Positions 13,135 through 24,973 of a stretch of DNA of 64,000 nucleotides are shown in pieces; within the stretch, counting starts at the first letter, position 1; each line of letters opens with the position of its first letter. Position numbers and translations under genes: made by a program. The DNA is taken from assembly GCF_001625215.2 (NCBI RefSeq), contig NC_030386.2, forward strand, positions 23,158,545-23,222,544, given 5' to 3'. The notes under the pieces are model-generated. The model was not told where the DNA came from, did not search any database, and saw only the letters and a program-made list of their open reading frames with translations. Origin of the DNA: Daucus carota subsp. sativus (taxonomy: Eukaryota > Streptophyta > Magnoliopsida > Apiales > Apiaceae).

Positions 13135-16100
13135 CTATATATATATATGTATGTATGTATGTATGTATATGGGTCATGTTCCTCTTAGAACCCTTAGCCT
13201 AAGAACCCTTAGTTTTATTCCTAGTATTAATTAGGACTTTGCAGCAGAACTGCACATGCAAAAAAAGGTCGAGTTTATGTATTATATTTTGAAATTATTT
13301 TTGAACACACACAACGATGCGGAAAACATGTATTTAGATCTAGATCCTGAATATCTATTTAAAATTTAGGGTTCTGCAGCGGAACCTCAGTGGTTCTAAG
13401 GTTCTATTTCAAGGCTGGGTTCTCTCTTGAGCCCGACCCTTCACACACACACACACACATATATATTAATGGAGATATTCGGAGGACAATATTCTTCACA
13501 TTAACCTAGATGATAAATTCGAAGATCATTGCCTTAAGCATCATGATATAGGTTTTTGGACAATAACATATAATTATAATATTAGCCTTTCGAAATATAA
13601 TAAAACAAGAAAATCTGATAAAAAAACAGATTCTTTATACAATAGATAATCCATACAAGATTACAAGCACGCACATTTCATTGCAATAAATGTTCTTACA
13701 AAATCCATTACCTTCAAAAGACTCCTGAGAGCAGCTCGAATTTCAGTTCTGACTTTGTACAGAGTTTTTACATTGTCATGTGTAGTAGTGAGTGCTTCAA
13801 GAACCCGAGCAGATACATCAGGTCCTACCTTCGGTTCGGTTGATTGGACCCATTCGTGATGATTACTTTTAAACTCATGTCTAAAGGCAAGCAAGACATG
13901 CAGGTCAGGATGTGGTCAAAAATCAAGCAGTGATAAGGAAGAGAACATCCCCCTTAATGCAGCAGAATAAAAGTCTAGATAAGGTATCCACTAAGCTCAA
14001 TAGTTCATAACTGTTACAACTTACAAACAGGAGTGGACTTCCTCAGAGATGTAATATACTATCTCCACTCCACAGTAAGGGGTTTCACTTAAAACTAACT
14101 CATGTTCAAGATACAATTCAGCTTTGTCGTACTTAACTGACACATAATTCTTAATGTATTATGATTTCATGTTGTGCAATGACAACTCATATTCTTAATC
14201 TAAACTAAGGTAAGTACACGTATAATATGTACAGATTTGTCAATGACACTTTTCAGTTAACTAGAGCATATAAGATGCAAGTAAAAAATAAAAGGACACT
14301 CTGTTCATCTGTCACCATCTTATTGTGTTTGACATGTCAGGTAGGCACAATCTAGAATCATTCGAGAGGGTACCACATATCCCTTGTTATCTTGAGTTTT
14401 ATAAGATTTCATGGACTCCAAATGTAGGAAGGAGTTTCAACTCCTCTGTTCAGTATCCTCTCTTTTTTTTTTCAAGTAAGAAAGTAACTGTTTAAAACTA
14501 ACAATAACATAATACCTCAACAATGAAAACATCGCAGAACATAGAGCTTTTAAAGCAGAAAATCCGTTCTGTAATTTAGTTGATTCCTCTATGAAGTCTT
14601 TCAGGCTAGGGACATTTGCTGCAATATACTGAGAAAAATTCATGTGGTCTGGAAGCTGATCTGCAGAATATAATGAGTAAAAATGTCAATATTTGTAATT
14701 GTAAGCATGACTCTCTTTCTTTTATTAGTAAGCAATTAATTTTAACACTATAATGGTTCGATACATTAGTGTTATCCAGTAAAAAGATTCAGTTATATTT
14801 TTATATTTTATACCATAAAAGAGGAGATATGATTGCATATATACAACTTTACCTAATTTTTTAAAATAATTACAGAAGTCGAGCAAGCCTGGAACTTACA
14901 GCCTTTCAAATCTTTAATTACTTTGCATACAACAGATAAAATATTTTGCTTTGGAGCTTTAGAAAGCTGAAATAGATCATCAGCAATTATACAGCGTCTA
15001 GTCCTTTTAGGTTCCACCTGCTTCAAGTTGAGGAGCACATGTCCAACGCGATGCATAACAGACGGATCACGAGCAAAAAAACCTGAAATAAAATAAGGTT
15101 GTTGCCATGCACAACCAGGAGACGTAATAAAGACATCATAACTTTATATATTTGACGACGTGCAACTCACATGCAAAGCATCCTATATGACCTATTTTGT
15201 CTGAACAAACTTTTACTGGGTGCAAAGCAATTCGGCAGAGTAAATCATATTGTATATATAATAGGTTTCCTTACCAGTCAAATCACAAAAACTGACCAAT
15301 TTCAAGACTTTATTGAAAATGTTCAACTGAGTTCCAAGTCGTTGGACAAATATCATTAGAGTCATGGTTGCAAGACAACATTTATGAATAAATACAATTT
15401 TCTAAAATTATTGTGAGTACATGTAAAAATTAGCACTCCAATTACCTACCAACAGTATCTAAACTCTGTGAACTTGAAATAACCCCAATAGTAGATATAA
15501 CTCCGTGAGATGGTCGGAATCCAATGACACCACAATATGCTGCCGGGATTCTGATGCAACCGAACGTATCGGTACCTAAAACATCATGAATAAGGAAAGT
15601 GACAATCTGAAAGAATTGGCAGAACCATAAATCAACACTACAACTTGCAGAATTTATTACTTAATGCAAGGAAATAAATATTTTAGTCATGTGCAAATAT
15701 TATTCACCTCTTGGTAGTTGATATATATAATACTAACCCTAAAACGAGAGGTGTGGGCCGTGGCGATACTAAGTGATACAAACAGAAAGTTTGACAGAAT
15801 AGAAAGTGAACTTTAATATAGGATAGGAACTAAAACAATGTTGCATTGTTCATGGTCAGCCTATGGAACCGCGATCCAGTTCCCTTATTCCGCAACACGA
15901 TTCCTCCTCAACCCGGATCACCAGGGATCACGTTCCAGTTTGCGATATACCTTTAACTTGGCGATATAAGAAAGGAACTATCTTGATTGAAATTGTTTTT
16001 TGAAACGTACTTTAGTAAGAGAAATAAGAAAAGATAGGTATTCGAAAGATGATACAGATGAAAGAAAAGACACACGAGACTTGACTTTTTACAAAACAGA

Positions 16101-17830
16101 TTTAGATCCCCTTATAAATACGTATTGAAGGTCCTTACCATTTATTAAGTAACCTTAAAATCCATTTTCTGGTTAATTTACTTCTCTATTTTCGAGTAAA
16201 ATAAATATTTTAATTATGAAAATCATAACTAGACTATATATTGTTTAGTAAGAAATCACTATAAGGGATCAAGATATCGAACCGCGAATCCGCAGGTCAT
16301 CGTACCCGATTCATGAGAACTACGTTTTATGTACCCGCTCCCGTACCATGTACCTAAACGACCCGTGAAACATGCAACACTGACTAAAAATGTACAATGA
16401 ATTATTCCTTGAAATTTGAATTCGTTACAAAATAAAGAATGCAGATAGAACAAAGTAGGAAAAAATCAAATTACAGTTATTACTTATAGCTTAAGCAACA
16501 AGGTTGTGGAGCCATATATAGAATAAATCATATTGTTAGCAATCATACAGAGACTTTAATAAAGAAGGTATTACTAAGTTTATGTGATCACATTTTCATC
16601 ACAAGTATACTAAAACCCTCAGCTTTAAGTTTACCAAAAAGTGGTACAAATAAAATTATTTTTTATGTTAATTAAACTGAAAACCCATACCAAGAGCAAA
16701 GTCAACAAGCTCCGATGCAACAGCCACAGCTGACCCACTGGATGACCCACCAGGAACATGAGCTGGCATTTTTGGGTTTGTAGGGGTTCCATAGTGCACA
16801 TTCTCTCCCGTAATCCTAGAAGCAAGTACGAGAAAAGCATTCATATACTTCATTTCTCAATGACATGGACGAAGATAGGTTTAAAAAGATTTCAACTAGT
16901 ACGTGATATTTCAGGGGCATCATTATTACTTTAAATCCTAAAGAAACAACTTTTAGAAGGTTGAGATTTTACTTTAAGGTTTTCATCTTCACAAATAAAA
17001 AAAAATGAGGTAAAAAGCCCAAGTCCAGGATTAGTAGTTCAAATATTATGAACGCATATTCATCTTCATTTCTGGTGGTTTCCAAATAATCAATATAACT
17101 TTTAAATATATTGATATATATAGGAGAGGACTAATACCCAAAAGACAGTTCATCCATAACGGTCTTGCCAACACAGGTAGCCCCATTCTTCAAAAGCATA
17201 GTTATCACTAATGCAGTCCTGTCAGCAGGTTCATGAGTATTCTTCCAGTCAGGATTACCAAACCCGGTCACATGGTCCATGACATCAAAACTGCAAACAA
17301 AAACCTACCACAGCTTCATAAAATGCTCAAACACAAATAATTATGTTCCAGTACAAACCGTTCTAAGCAACATCCTCGACATACTTAGGACAAGCAAAAC
17401 ATGCTTATCATATAAAATTTACACCAAAAAGAGTAAAATACTATGTGGTCACTGAAACCATAGTCTTGTTCTGCAAAATGATGATCTTTTCAAGCAAAAA
17501 TGCTGACTTTTCAAGAATACTGCTCTCAGTACGTGTGTGTGTGACTCCAGCAAAATAGAGAGAGAGAGAGAGAGTTACTAACACATCTTTAACAGCAAAA
17601 GTCAAGTTAGAGAGTGACAGTCTAGCAGCAGGAGGAGGGGGCTGAGGAAAAGGAAGCAACTCAAATCTTTCAATAAAAGCCCCGAAATCTTCTTTAATCA
17701 TCAGCTTCTTTGCTTTCATTTTACGCCGTTGTGATTCCGCGAGAATCACAATTCCGGCCACGCTAATTCCGATCACTACCCATAATCTTGGGTTTTCAAG
17801 ATTCACCAACTTTGTGCTGAGCTTCGACAT
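5479..17830 (-). CDS. OM64: OM64/Toc64-type outer-membrane receptor (amidase-like + TPR)
   Basis: Outer-membrane preprotein docking protein with a degenerate amidase domain and a C-terminal TPR domain that receives Hsp70/Hsp90-bound precursors. Thirteen exons (minus strand): 17830-17583, 17290-17138, 16815-16691, 15575-15450, 15082-14900, 14660-14516, 13880-13712, 11867-11733, 11639-11439, 8359-8232, 8150-8099, 6851-6782, 5561-5479; total 605 residues, close to the ~600 I recall for Arabidopsis OM64. N-terminal membrane anchor at residues ~15-31; Pro-rich run ~61-68. The amidase fold keeps Lys81 (AVKDV) and Ser158 (GGSSSGSA), but the nucleophile Ser is Cys182 (GTDTFGCIRIPA), so hydrolase activity is doubtful. 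The TPR clamp residues look intact (GNAAY, SNRAAAY, VKAYMRRG). Mitochondrial versus chloroplast location cannot be settled here. Intron 9 (~3.1 kb) and introns 3 and 7 hold transposon relics. Confidence 0.93.
9267..9643. mobile_element. Tourist-like MITE, in OM64 intron 9
   Basis: Terminal inverted repeats GAGCAAGTCCAA.../...TTGGACTTGCTC are flanked by TTA on both sides (9264-9266, 9644-9646), the PIF/Harbinger target pattern. 377 bp, non-coding. The same family recurs in opposite orientation at 32194-32520. Confidence 0.85.
10021..10170 (+). repeat. LTR-like promoter segment, copy 1
   Basis: Contains TTTCTATTCCCTATATAAG followed by TGATGTAATC, resembling the TATA region of a Copia LTR. A diverged copy lies in inverted orientation at 10608-10770. 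Termini and target duplication were not found, so 'LTR' is an inference; it could be another repeat type. Confidence 0.45.
10608..10770 (-). repeat. LTR-like promoter segment, copy 2 (inverted)
   Basis: On the minus strand this reads the same CCCTATATAAGTGATGTAAT core as 10021-10170, with similar flanks (GTTTATGG, GGG.TAGTAATC). The two copies face each other across about 440 bp within OM64 intron 9. Confidence 0.45.
13089..13170. repeat. (AT)n / (GTAT)n microsatellite
   Basis: Long AT dinucleotide run followed by ATGT tetranucleotide repeats inside OM64 intron 7; directly abuts the MITE-like element at 13171. Confidence 0.95.
13171..13439. mobile_element. MITE-like element in OM64 intron 7
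   Basis: The ends form an imperfect inverted repeat: GGGTCATGTTC...AGAACCC on the left, against GGGTCGGGCTC...AGAACCC from the right end read on the minus strand. The target duplication is unclear because the left flank is a microsatellite. Superfamily not assigned. Confidence 0.6.
15836..16382. mobile_element. hAT-like MITE in OM64 intron 3
   Basis: Ends CAATGTTGCAT... and, from the other side, CAGTGTTGCAT... are the CA-G-TG type expected of hAT elements. Flanks carry the direct repeat ACTAAAA (15829-15835 and 16383-16389), an almost complete 8-bp target duplication. No coding capacity. Confidence 0.75.
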
Positions 17831-18098
17831 ATATGTACGTGCGATTGAATTGATAAATTATGATCTTGATGATAAATTAGGGTTTGGTGAGTCGGCTAAT
17901 TGGGGGTTTTGGTAGGGTTTAAGAAGGGAGAGAAATGATGGGGAAAGGGTTTTAGAAGAGAGAGAAAATTAAAGATTCTTCTCGCCCAAGTCAAGCACTT
18001 GTAAAACTTGTGCTTCGACTATATTTTTCGCTAGATTGGGCTTCCACTGTTTTTCTTTTTTTCGGATCTTTCTCAAAAATAATCGAGTTATAAATACC
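17831..18098. promoter_or_regulatory. OM64 upstream region, truncated by a MULE
   Basis: Only 268 bases separate the OM64 start codon from the terminal repeat of the MULE at 18099. The proximal 5' leader and core promoter must lie here, or within the MULE end. Confidence 0.45.
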
Positions 18099-20530
18099 GG
18101 AAATTGACAAATAAGCTCCAATTTTTACTATTTAAACTCCAAATCTTATTTTGAGATATTAAATGTCATAACTATCCTTATTTTATTTGTTTTAAATCTG
18201 CAGCACCATATATAACAGCATACAAGAATACAAGTATTGAACCATTAAATGGTGCAAAAGCCTTCGAATGAGTTTGTTTTTTAGACCCAATTTTTTTGAC
18301 CAAAGCAGCAAAATCCCTGACTAAAATTTTAAGGGAAGGGGAGCAAGACTAACAGAGTGTTGCAGCTTCATATGATATTGAATAGCTAGCTTTTACATTT
18401 ATTTTTCATGTTTAAGTTAAAACCAAATAGCTAGTATGTTGCATGTAAGAGTGGTAGTAAAGAATGCAGTTATGCATCTTGTCTTATTTTAGGACTTGTA
18501 ACTGAAACTAGTCCCTGAAATTTGCTACTTTAAGCAGGAGCTAAGAGAAAGTTGAATGAAAATAAGTGGATCTTAATTATAATAACTTCTAGCAAGAACA
18601 TGGCATGACTAAAAAAGATCCCCACATTTTATATGCATGAGAAATCTTGAGGTAGTATTCTGAAGGATACTGCAGTAGCATAATAACAAATAGATTGATA
18701 AAAGAAGTCTGGTCACTTAGTTACAACATAATCTACTACTCTAACTCAATCCAAATATAGCATTCCATCCCAGCCAATCATTTCTTATGTGTCTTGAATA
18801 CTTCTCGGACAAGTACGAGAATTATGTCCAGTGCCTTGACATGTACTACACTTTCTCATGTCATGTATCTCAAAAGCTGATGGATCGCGGGTTGTAGAGC
18901 TTTTATTTCTCTTATTTTTGAGCCAATAGGAAGCCCTTTATGTGGAATCATCTCTGGTTCAAGTATCACAGCAGGAGGAGCATCAAGAAACTGAGTAATT
19001 TGTCTTCTACTGTCTTCCTTTTGTACCAAAGGCAGATTGTGATATTTATCTCGAAACTCTTGAAGAAGTACGTCAATGTCATCATTACGATCATTCAATG
19101 AAGTATTACTATCAAGGAATGATTTTGTATCAATCCTCCACTGTGGATGAATTTCATTAAGATGCAATATGCCTTCTCTATCCAATTCTCTTATCTTTGT
19201 GTGCACATGGAAGTCCCATAGAATTTGAAAAATGTGACTTACAAGTGATTGTTAAAACTCCTGGTATTGTTGCTAGCTCATATTGCTTATATCATTGACT
19301 AAGAGCAAACACTGAAACATGACAAATAAGTTCCCGAAATAAAGGAATACGAAACTTATGTGGTATACGCACCTTTTCACTTGCAACTCTTGTTTTGATT
19401 TCTTGGTACTGATTCTCGATTGCCAGAGAAATTTTGTCTTTTACATCACGAAAATCACCTGTAAAAACATTCAAATATTGCTTCAAAACGGTGTGAGCAC
19501 CTTCTGCCCTTGACGTAACATGATTACCCAAGTGCATAAAATTATTTGTCCATGCAAACACAAACCTCTCTTTGTACGGAATCCATGTAGTATTGATATA
19601 ATTCAATAAAGAACCTTTCTCTGCATACTGAACTTCAAAAAGACTCATATTCTGGTCAAAAGATAACTCATCAGGAGATTGAATCAAGCTAGTCCAATTT
19701 AACAAAAATGTGTCCCATGAAGCTTCATGGTTATGAGCCAAATTTTTTATGTCCAGCTTCCATACTCCATCCCTTTTTCTTTTTCCCCAAACTTCAAAGG
19801 GACAATTAATTAGTCTAGAGCCTGTCACTTTTCTTCTCATTTCCTCAGGTGGTTTATTTGATAGTGATACATACCTCCCCTGTCGCAATCAATTATAACG
19901 TAACAATTTGTCTTTGATTTTTTAATTTTTGTCACAAATCCTTGCCTCAATACAATCTCACGAACACTATTCAGAAGTTCCTCACAAGTTGAAAAATCTC
20001 TGGTTGAAATGACTAGTAGCGTATCACACCCATTTGAGCCTTGATTTTCGACTACAGAACCATCTATATACACATGACAATGATTAAAGTCTAATTAAGT
20101 AAATGCTCAATGTAAAACTAAGAATAATCACAAGTTTTTATGCTAAAAATTTGAAGCACAATTTGGAGTTAGATTCTAGCCATAGAATTACCTTTTTCCA
20201 CTGTCTGATTGTTATGCCCCAACTCGTATGATTCATAGAGTTCCTCCACATCTTTTGTCCGAAGAAGTTTAGTGATGTCATTTAGATCTGCTAAAACTTC
20301 GTCTCCACCTTCTGCATCCATATTTTAGAATGAGAGGGAAAAAAGGTGGAAGACGGAGGGTTTATGGAAAGAAATCAATTCCTCTTGTTTTTGAGAGAGG
20401 GTTTTAAACACTGAACTTCTTGATATATATAAAAAGGGAATTAAAGGTTAAGGGTAGTTATGGCATTTAGTATCTCAAAATAAGATTTGGAGTTTAAATA
20501 GTAAAAGTTGGAGCTTATTTATCAATTCCC
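18099..20530. mobile_element. Mutator-like element (MULE), defective
   Basis: Long terminal inverted repeats: 18099-18180 and 20449-20530 match at 76 of 82 positions by hand count (left starts GGAAATTGAC, right, read inward, GGGAATTGAT). It carries a decayed transposase on the minus strand. I could not find a clean 9-bp target duplication, so the insertion is old or the flanks have mutated. 2432 bp. Confidence 0.88.
18785..20321 (-). pseudogene. MULE transposase remnant (FAR1-type N-domain, SWIM, CCHC)
   Basis: Minus-strand reading. First exon 20321-20192 (starts MDAEGGDEV), intron, second exon from 20063. The order is a FAR1-like DNA-binding region (DCDRGG...YVSLSNK, INCPFEV, NLAHNHE), then directly the C-terminal transposase part (FVFAWTNNFMHLGNHVTSRAEGAH is the core region, ~19500-19580), a SWIM-type finger (C.SH...MGLPCAH, ~19210-19240) and a CCHC knuckle (CSTCQGTGHNSRTC, ~18800-18850). 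The DDE catalytic segment between HNHEA and the C-terminal part is missing. Frameshifts lie near 19875, 19200 and 18870 and an in-frame stop near 19290. Non-functional transposase; the family assignment rests on motif order. Confidence 0.85.
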
Positions 20531-21327
20531 TAGATATTTATCCCAAGAATATAACCATTTAGATTTTTTACAATAGCTTGCAACGAGGTTACAGTTTCAT
20601 GTGTAACTTCGATCACATTTTTAAAAACAAATTTTAAAATAAGGGTATATTTACAAATTTTGTGTTATATTAAACAATAGTTTTATAACAGAAGTTTGTG
20701 AAATCATATTTTATAGTATTAAAATATGTATCGAGTCCATCAAACTCTAATGTTAAAAATCAAGAGGGACAGAGAGTGTACATGACATTTCCAAGATATT
20801 AATCATTAATCGTATAAAATATACATATTACAAAATAAGGGTCGCGCTTAAGGAAGAACCAATGTCTGGAAATAAGGTAATGGTTCCCTGGATTCTATGT
20901 CTGATGGTTCTTTCCAACTTTGTACTTATGGCGATCGTGGAATCAAAGAGTTTGATTATGTCCCTTCTTTCACGAAACTCGTTATCACCACTAAAAAGGC
21001 CCGATTATATTCTTGATTATGTTGTTTATGAATTTTGTTTTTAATGCTGTTTAAGGACTTTGTTTATGGATTGTTGGTGGCGGTTGGTGTACGGTCGATT
21101 GTTGTTTTTATGTTATCTCTATGTTATTGTGATTTTTAATTTAATGTTATTGGTTATTGTTATTATATTATTGTCATTTTATTTTGCATTGTATTTGATT
21201 TTCGTATCTTATTTATGTGTGTGTGTTTTTGAATTTATATTTATAAATGAGAATCAAAATACAGATGAATGTGTATGTATGTTGTTAATAATGAATATAT
21301 CATTTATTTTATCTTGTGGTTTTAATA
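20531..21327. other. Low-complexity spacer between MULE and Helitron
   Basis: From about 21060 the plus strand is very T/G-rich and poor in stops; its open frames encode hydrophobic low-complexity peptides with no homology I recognise. I see no gene. Confidence 0.5.
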
Positions 21328-23334
21328 TCTACTTCTACTTCTACTCTTATATATAAAAGGAGAACCAAGAGCAAAATATGTCAAAAAAATGCCCGTGAAA
21401 TCTCAATTATGCCCTTAGTTATAATGTAATTACAAAAATACCAATAATTAATGTAATTATTATATTCCCACTAATTAATGAACTATGTACACAATAAATA
21501 CTTCTATTGATTGCTCTCATTAATAAAAGTATTATTGTAATTTATTCATTTGCATAAAATAATAAATTTTCTGCACATAATTTGATATCACTCATAACCA
21601 AAATAATTGGTTTTACTGAACTGAATTTAATATTTCAATCAAAACCGAATAACGAAACAAAAAATCAAACTTTTGTAGAGAATATTACTAGCAAATTAGG
21701 AAAAAAAATTAAATAAATACTTTATTTTATTAATATTAGTAGTTTCGAACTAAATTACTAAAAATAAGATTAATATACAATCGAAATTACAAATACTAAT
21801 AATATTGAAATATACAAAAATCATAAATGAATAATGAATAAATTAATTTGCTTCGGTATTCAGTTAACCAAAATAAATGCTCACTCGTATGTGTGTGACC
21901 TAAAAGAGAACAAATAAAAAAAAAGGAGAGTGAGGGACCTCATCTATATACCGTTAATCAATAAATAATTTAGTGAATTCGAATTGCACATTAAAATTAT
22001 TCAGCTTAATAAGCATGTCTAGAATAAGTACTTAGACTTGAAGGATCAGAATGAGATGTATCAAAATGTTTATTTAAATTATTTATGATAATTATATGTA
22101 TATTTATATATTACATGTTACGACACTACTTCAAACTCAAAGTGTAAATTAATTTAGTTATATTGATCTTTATTTTATTTTATCTATAAAGATCATATTC
22201 ATGTATACTTTTTAAGGTCGGATCAATATGGCCCAAGTTTATTTAAGTGACCGGAGTCAGACCAAAAATCAAGTTACATGTCATGCAAATAATGTAAAAA
22301 TCAACTAGGAAAATAATTTCGAAACACCAGATCTAATAGATATATAATCATCGTAAAAATTTCTTAAAGAAACATGTAATATTTTTTGTCAAGGCTCCGT
22401 ACAGGCCCGGGACAAGCTCCAGACAGTCTTAAGAGCCAAAACTTGGCCCCACCATTGTCCCATTAGGTCCCGCCCCGACCCTACTAGGTACCACTTAGAC
22501 CCCGTCTAGGCCCATCTCGGGGTCCATCCCCGATCCCGAAACCCTTACCATTCTACTTAATCGCATTAGTTTGTACTCCCTCCGTCTCAATTTATAGGTC
22601 CATTTTGGTATTAAAAACGCATACTAAGAAAAAAGTCGGTTATATATATAATTTCATCTCATCTATCATTAATTAATGCATTGAGAAGTGAGAATAGAGT
22701 TGAGTTTCAAAAAAATCACAATAAATAGAGAGATTTAGTGCATTGAGAATTGAGAATAGAGTTGAGTTTCAAAAAAATCACAATTAATATAGAGATAAAT
22801 TTGTATTGAAAGAAGAGAGGGATAAGTATTTTGAGACAAATATTTTCCCCAAAAGGGACCTATAAGTTAAGACGGATGGAGTATTTAGTTTGTATTTTAG
22901 TATTTTGTATTAGAGTAGGATCCTATATAATATATTATGCATGTTCTCTACCTAAAGTTCAGTTAAAGATCGTCTATCATATTTTGTCAAAAAAAAAAGA
23001 TCGTCTATCATATGATTATATCAAATTAATTTGACCCAAAATTAATTTTAACTATCGAATTTTGATTGAACAATCGACTGGACAAATTAATATCAGTATA
23101 ACGTTTCATATATAAATTATGTTGTGTTAATTCATGTTGAATAATAATATGTCCATATAACAACTTGAATCATGTATTATTAACACTATTAGTTGATTTT
23201 TAAAATAAATTTATACTTATAAAATTATAAAATCAAATATATTATGCAAAAAATTAAATTAAAATTAAAATATATAATTTTAAAATAAGTATTATAAATT
23301 ATGGGCCCGTGCCTAGCACGGGCTTCTATGCTAG
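21328..23334 (+). mobile_element. Non-autonomous Helitron 1
   Basis: The 3' end is diagnostic: hairpin GCCCGTGCCTAGCACGGGC (23305-23323), seven bases, then CTAG followed by T (23331-23335). The 5' end is placed at A|TCTACTTCTACTTC, next to TATATAAAAGG, in a CTACTT repeat, so it may shift by a few repeats. No Rep/helicase. It hosts a Stowaway MITE (22576-22881) and a GC-rich segment (22395-22555) unlike the rest. Confidence 0.75.
22576..22881. mobile_element. Stowaway MITE inside Helitron 1
   Basis: Ends CTCCCTCCGTC and GACGGATGGAG with TA duplicated on both sides. Contains an internal tandem duplication of about 62 bp (near 22678-22739 and 22740-22801, core TTGAGTTTCAAAAAAATCAC). Confidence 0.9.
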
Positions 23335-23420
23335 TTGATTCTTGAAGTATAACAAGTGTATTTTTAAAGATTTAGCGTCTTAACTAGTCTGACATAAAAA
23401 TGTTTCTAAAAAATTAATTA

Positions 23421-23884
23421 CGGGGGTGTATTCGATTGGGATTTTAATGCATTGTTTTTAGTCTATGGATTTTAATGGATTGTATAGGATTTTGATTTTG
23501 TGCGTATTCTTGATGAAATGTCGTAGAGTTGATAGGATTTAGGTACAATGCTTCAAAATCTCATTGAATTTGGTGAGATTTCAAAAAACTTAAAATACAC
23601 TGAAGAATGCCACGAAATCCATCATTTTATGAAATGAAAAAAAATCCATCAGCATTTGAATACCATCATATTTTAATGGATTTTAAACAATCACAATTGA
23701 ATATCATCGGATTTTAAAGCATAATTTAAAATCCCAATTGAATACCACCAGATTTTGTAGCATAATTTAAAATCCCAATTGAATACCTCAAGATTTTAAT
23801 GGATTTCAAACAATCCCAATCGAATACCCTCGGATTTCATGAATGCAAAAAAATGCTTTAAAATCCCAATCCAATACACCCCTC
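23421..23884 (-). mobile_element. MITE with GGGGTGTATT ends, copy 1
   Basis: Inverted ends CGGGGGTGTATTCGATTGGG and GAGGGGTGTATTGGATTGGG (second read on the minus strand), flanked by TTA on both sides (23418-23420, 23885-23887). The inside is an array of diverged motifs of the type AATCCCAATTGAATACC. Second copy at 42144-42606, opposite orientation. Confidence 0.85.
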
Positions 23885-24973
23885 TTAGTGTAAACTTGAC
23901 GGTGATACACAATATGTTTAGCGGTTAAGATGTGTGTCAATTGATAGTTTTTAAAAATAAGTATGCTAAGAGTAAGTCCAGTGCAATGATATAAGAGTTG
24001 CTATTATAATATAGCATCACTTGTAGAAATTAGCACTCCAATACAATAATATATGAGATGTTTAAATAGAAAAATGCTATACTTGGTTCTAAATATAGAA
24101 CCAAGTATAGATGTGATTATCCTGACAAAAAAAAAGGTGTATGGATGTAGTTATAATTGTCCCATGAGCAATACAAGTGGGAATTTGAAGGTAAATGAAT
24201 ATAAAAACAACTTTGTTTTAATCTTTTATACTTATGTTCATATTTTACATTTCTTTGAATTTGTTTTAAAACCAGGCATCTGAGTATGAAAATAATTTTA
24301 GTATCAAAATGTATTTTTTTCATTTCGTATTATAGCAATAAGTATATCTATTTTATAATTTATTTTTCTATATAAAAATTTAAACATAATTTAAGAGAAA
24401 AAAATAATATAAATTACGAAATTATATTTTATAAAATTTTTAAAATACGTGCCAAGTCTTTGATCTCCCGTATATGATGCCCATGAAAATTTCACTCCAA
24501 TGAAATTTTACGGGTATTCATAATTTAATCAAACTCATGTTCTAGCTATATACACATCATGTGACCATATTTAAGTGATATACATTATACTCACAACAAT
24601 CTAAAATAATAGCTCGTTGTAATTTTACAAGAAAAATTAATTTAAAGGTCACTAAACTATTAGTGTCCTCTTGTTAACTGAGATTCTAAGATTCTAACGG
24701 ATGTTAGAATCTCGATCACGTGACAAGTCTCTTTTACATGTCATTTAGTATGTGATAAAAAAAGTAATAAACAGTGAATTAAGACACATAAAAACATGAG
24801 TCAAAACAGAAATATAATTTATTACATTAAAATAAGCATATCAAGACAGACATAAGTGCCGGAAATTCTGTCACGACATCGAGATTCTAACATTAGCTAA
24901 CAGAAGAACTCAAATAGGAAAATCGAAAACATAAGCGACAATATTAAAATCTTTATTTTAGGAACTCATATAA
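23885..24973. other. Intergenic, unassigned
   Basis: AT-rich DNA without a recognisable gene. GAGTAAGTCCAGTGCA near 23972 resembles one Tourist-like end, but I found no partner end. Confidence 0.4.

Noticed and set aside
21060-21356. A 98-codon open frame encoding a hydrophobic peptide
   Set aside because: The DNA is low-complexity T/G-rich and the peptide is a by-product of that composition; no initiation or homology support.
23969-23990. A Tourist-like end (GAGTAAGTCCAGTGCA)
   Set aside because: No second end or TTA pair within the expected distance.
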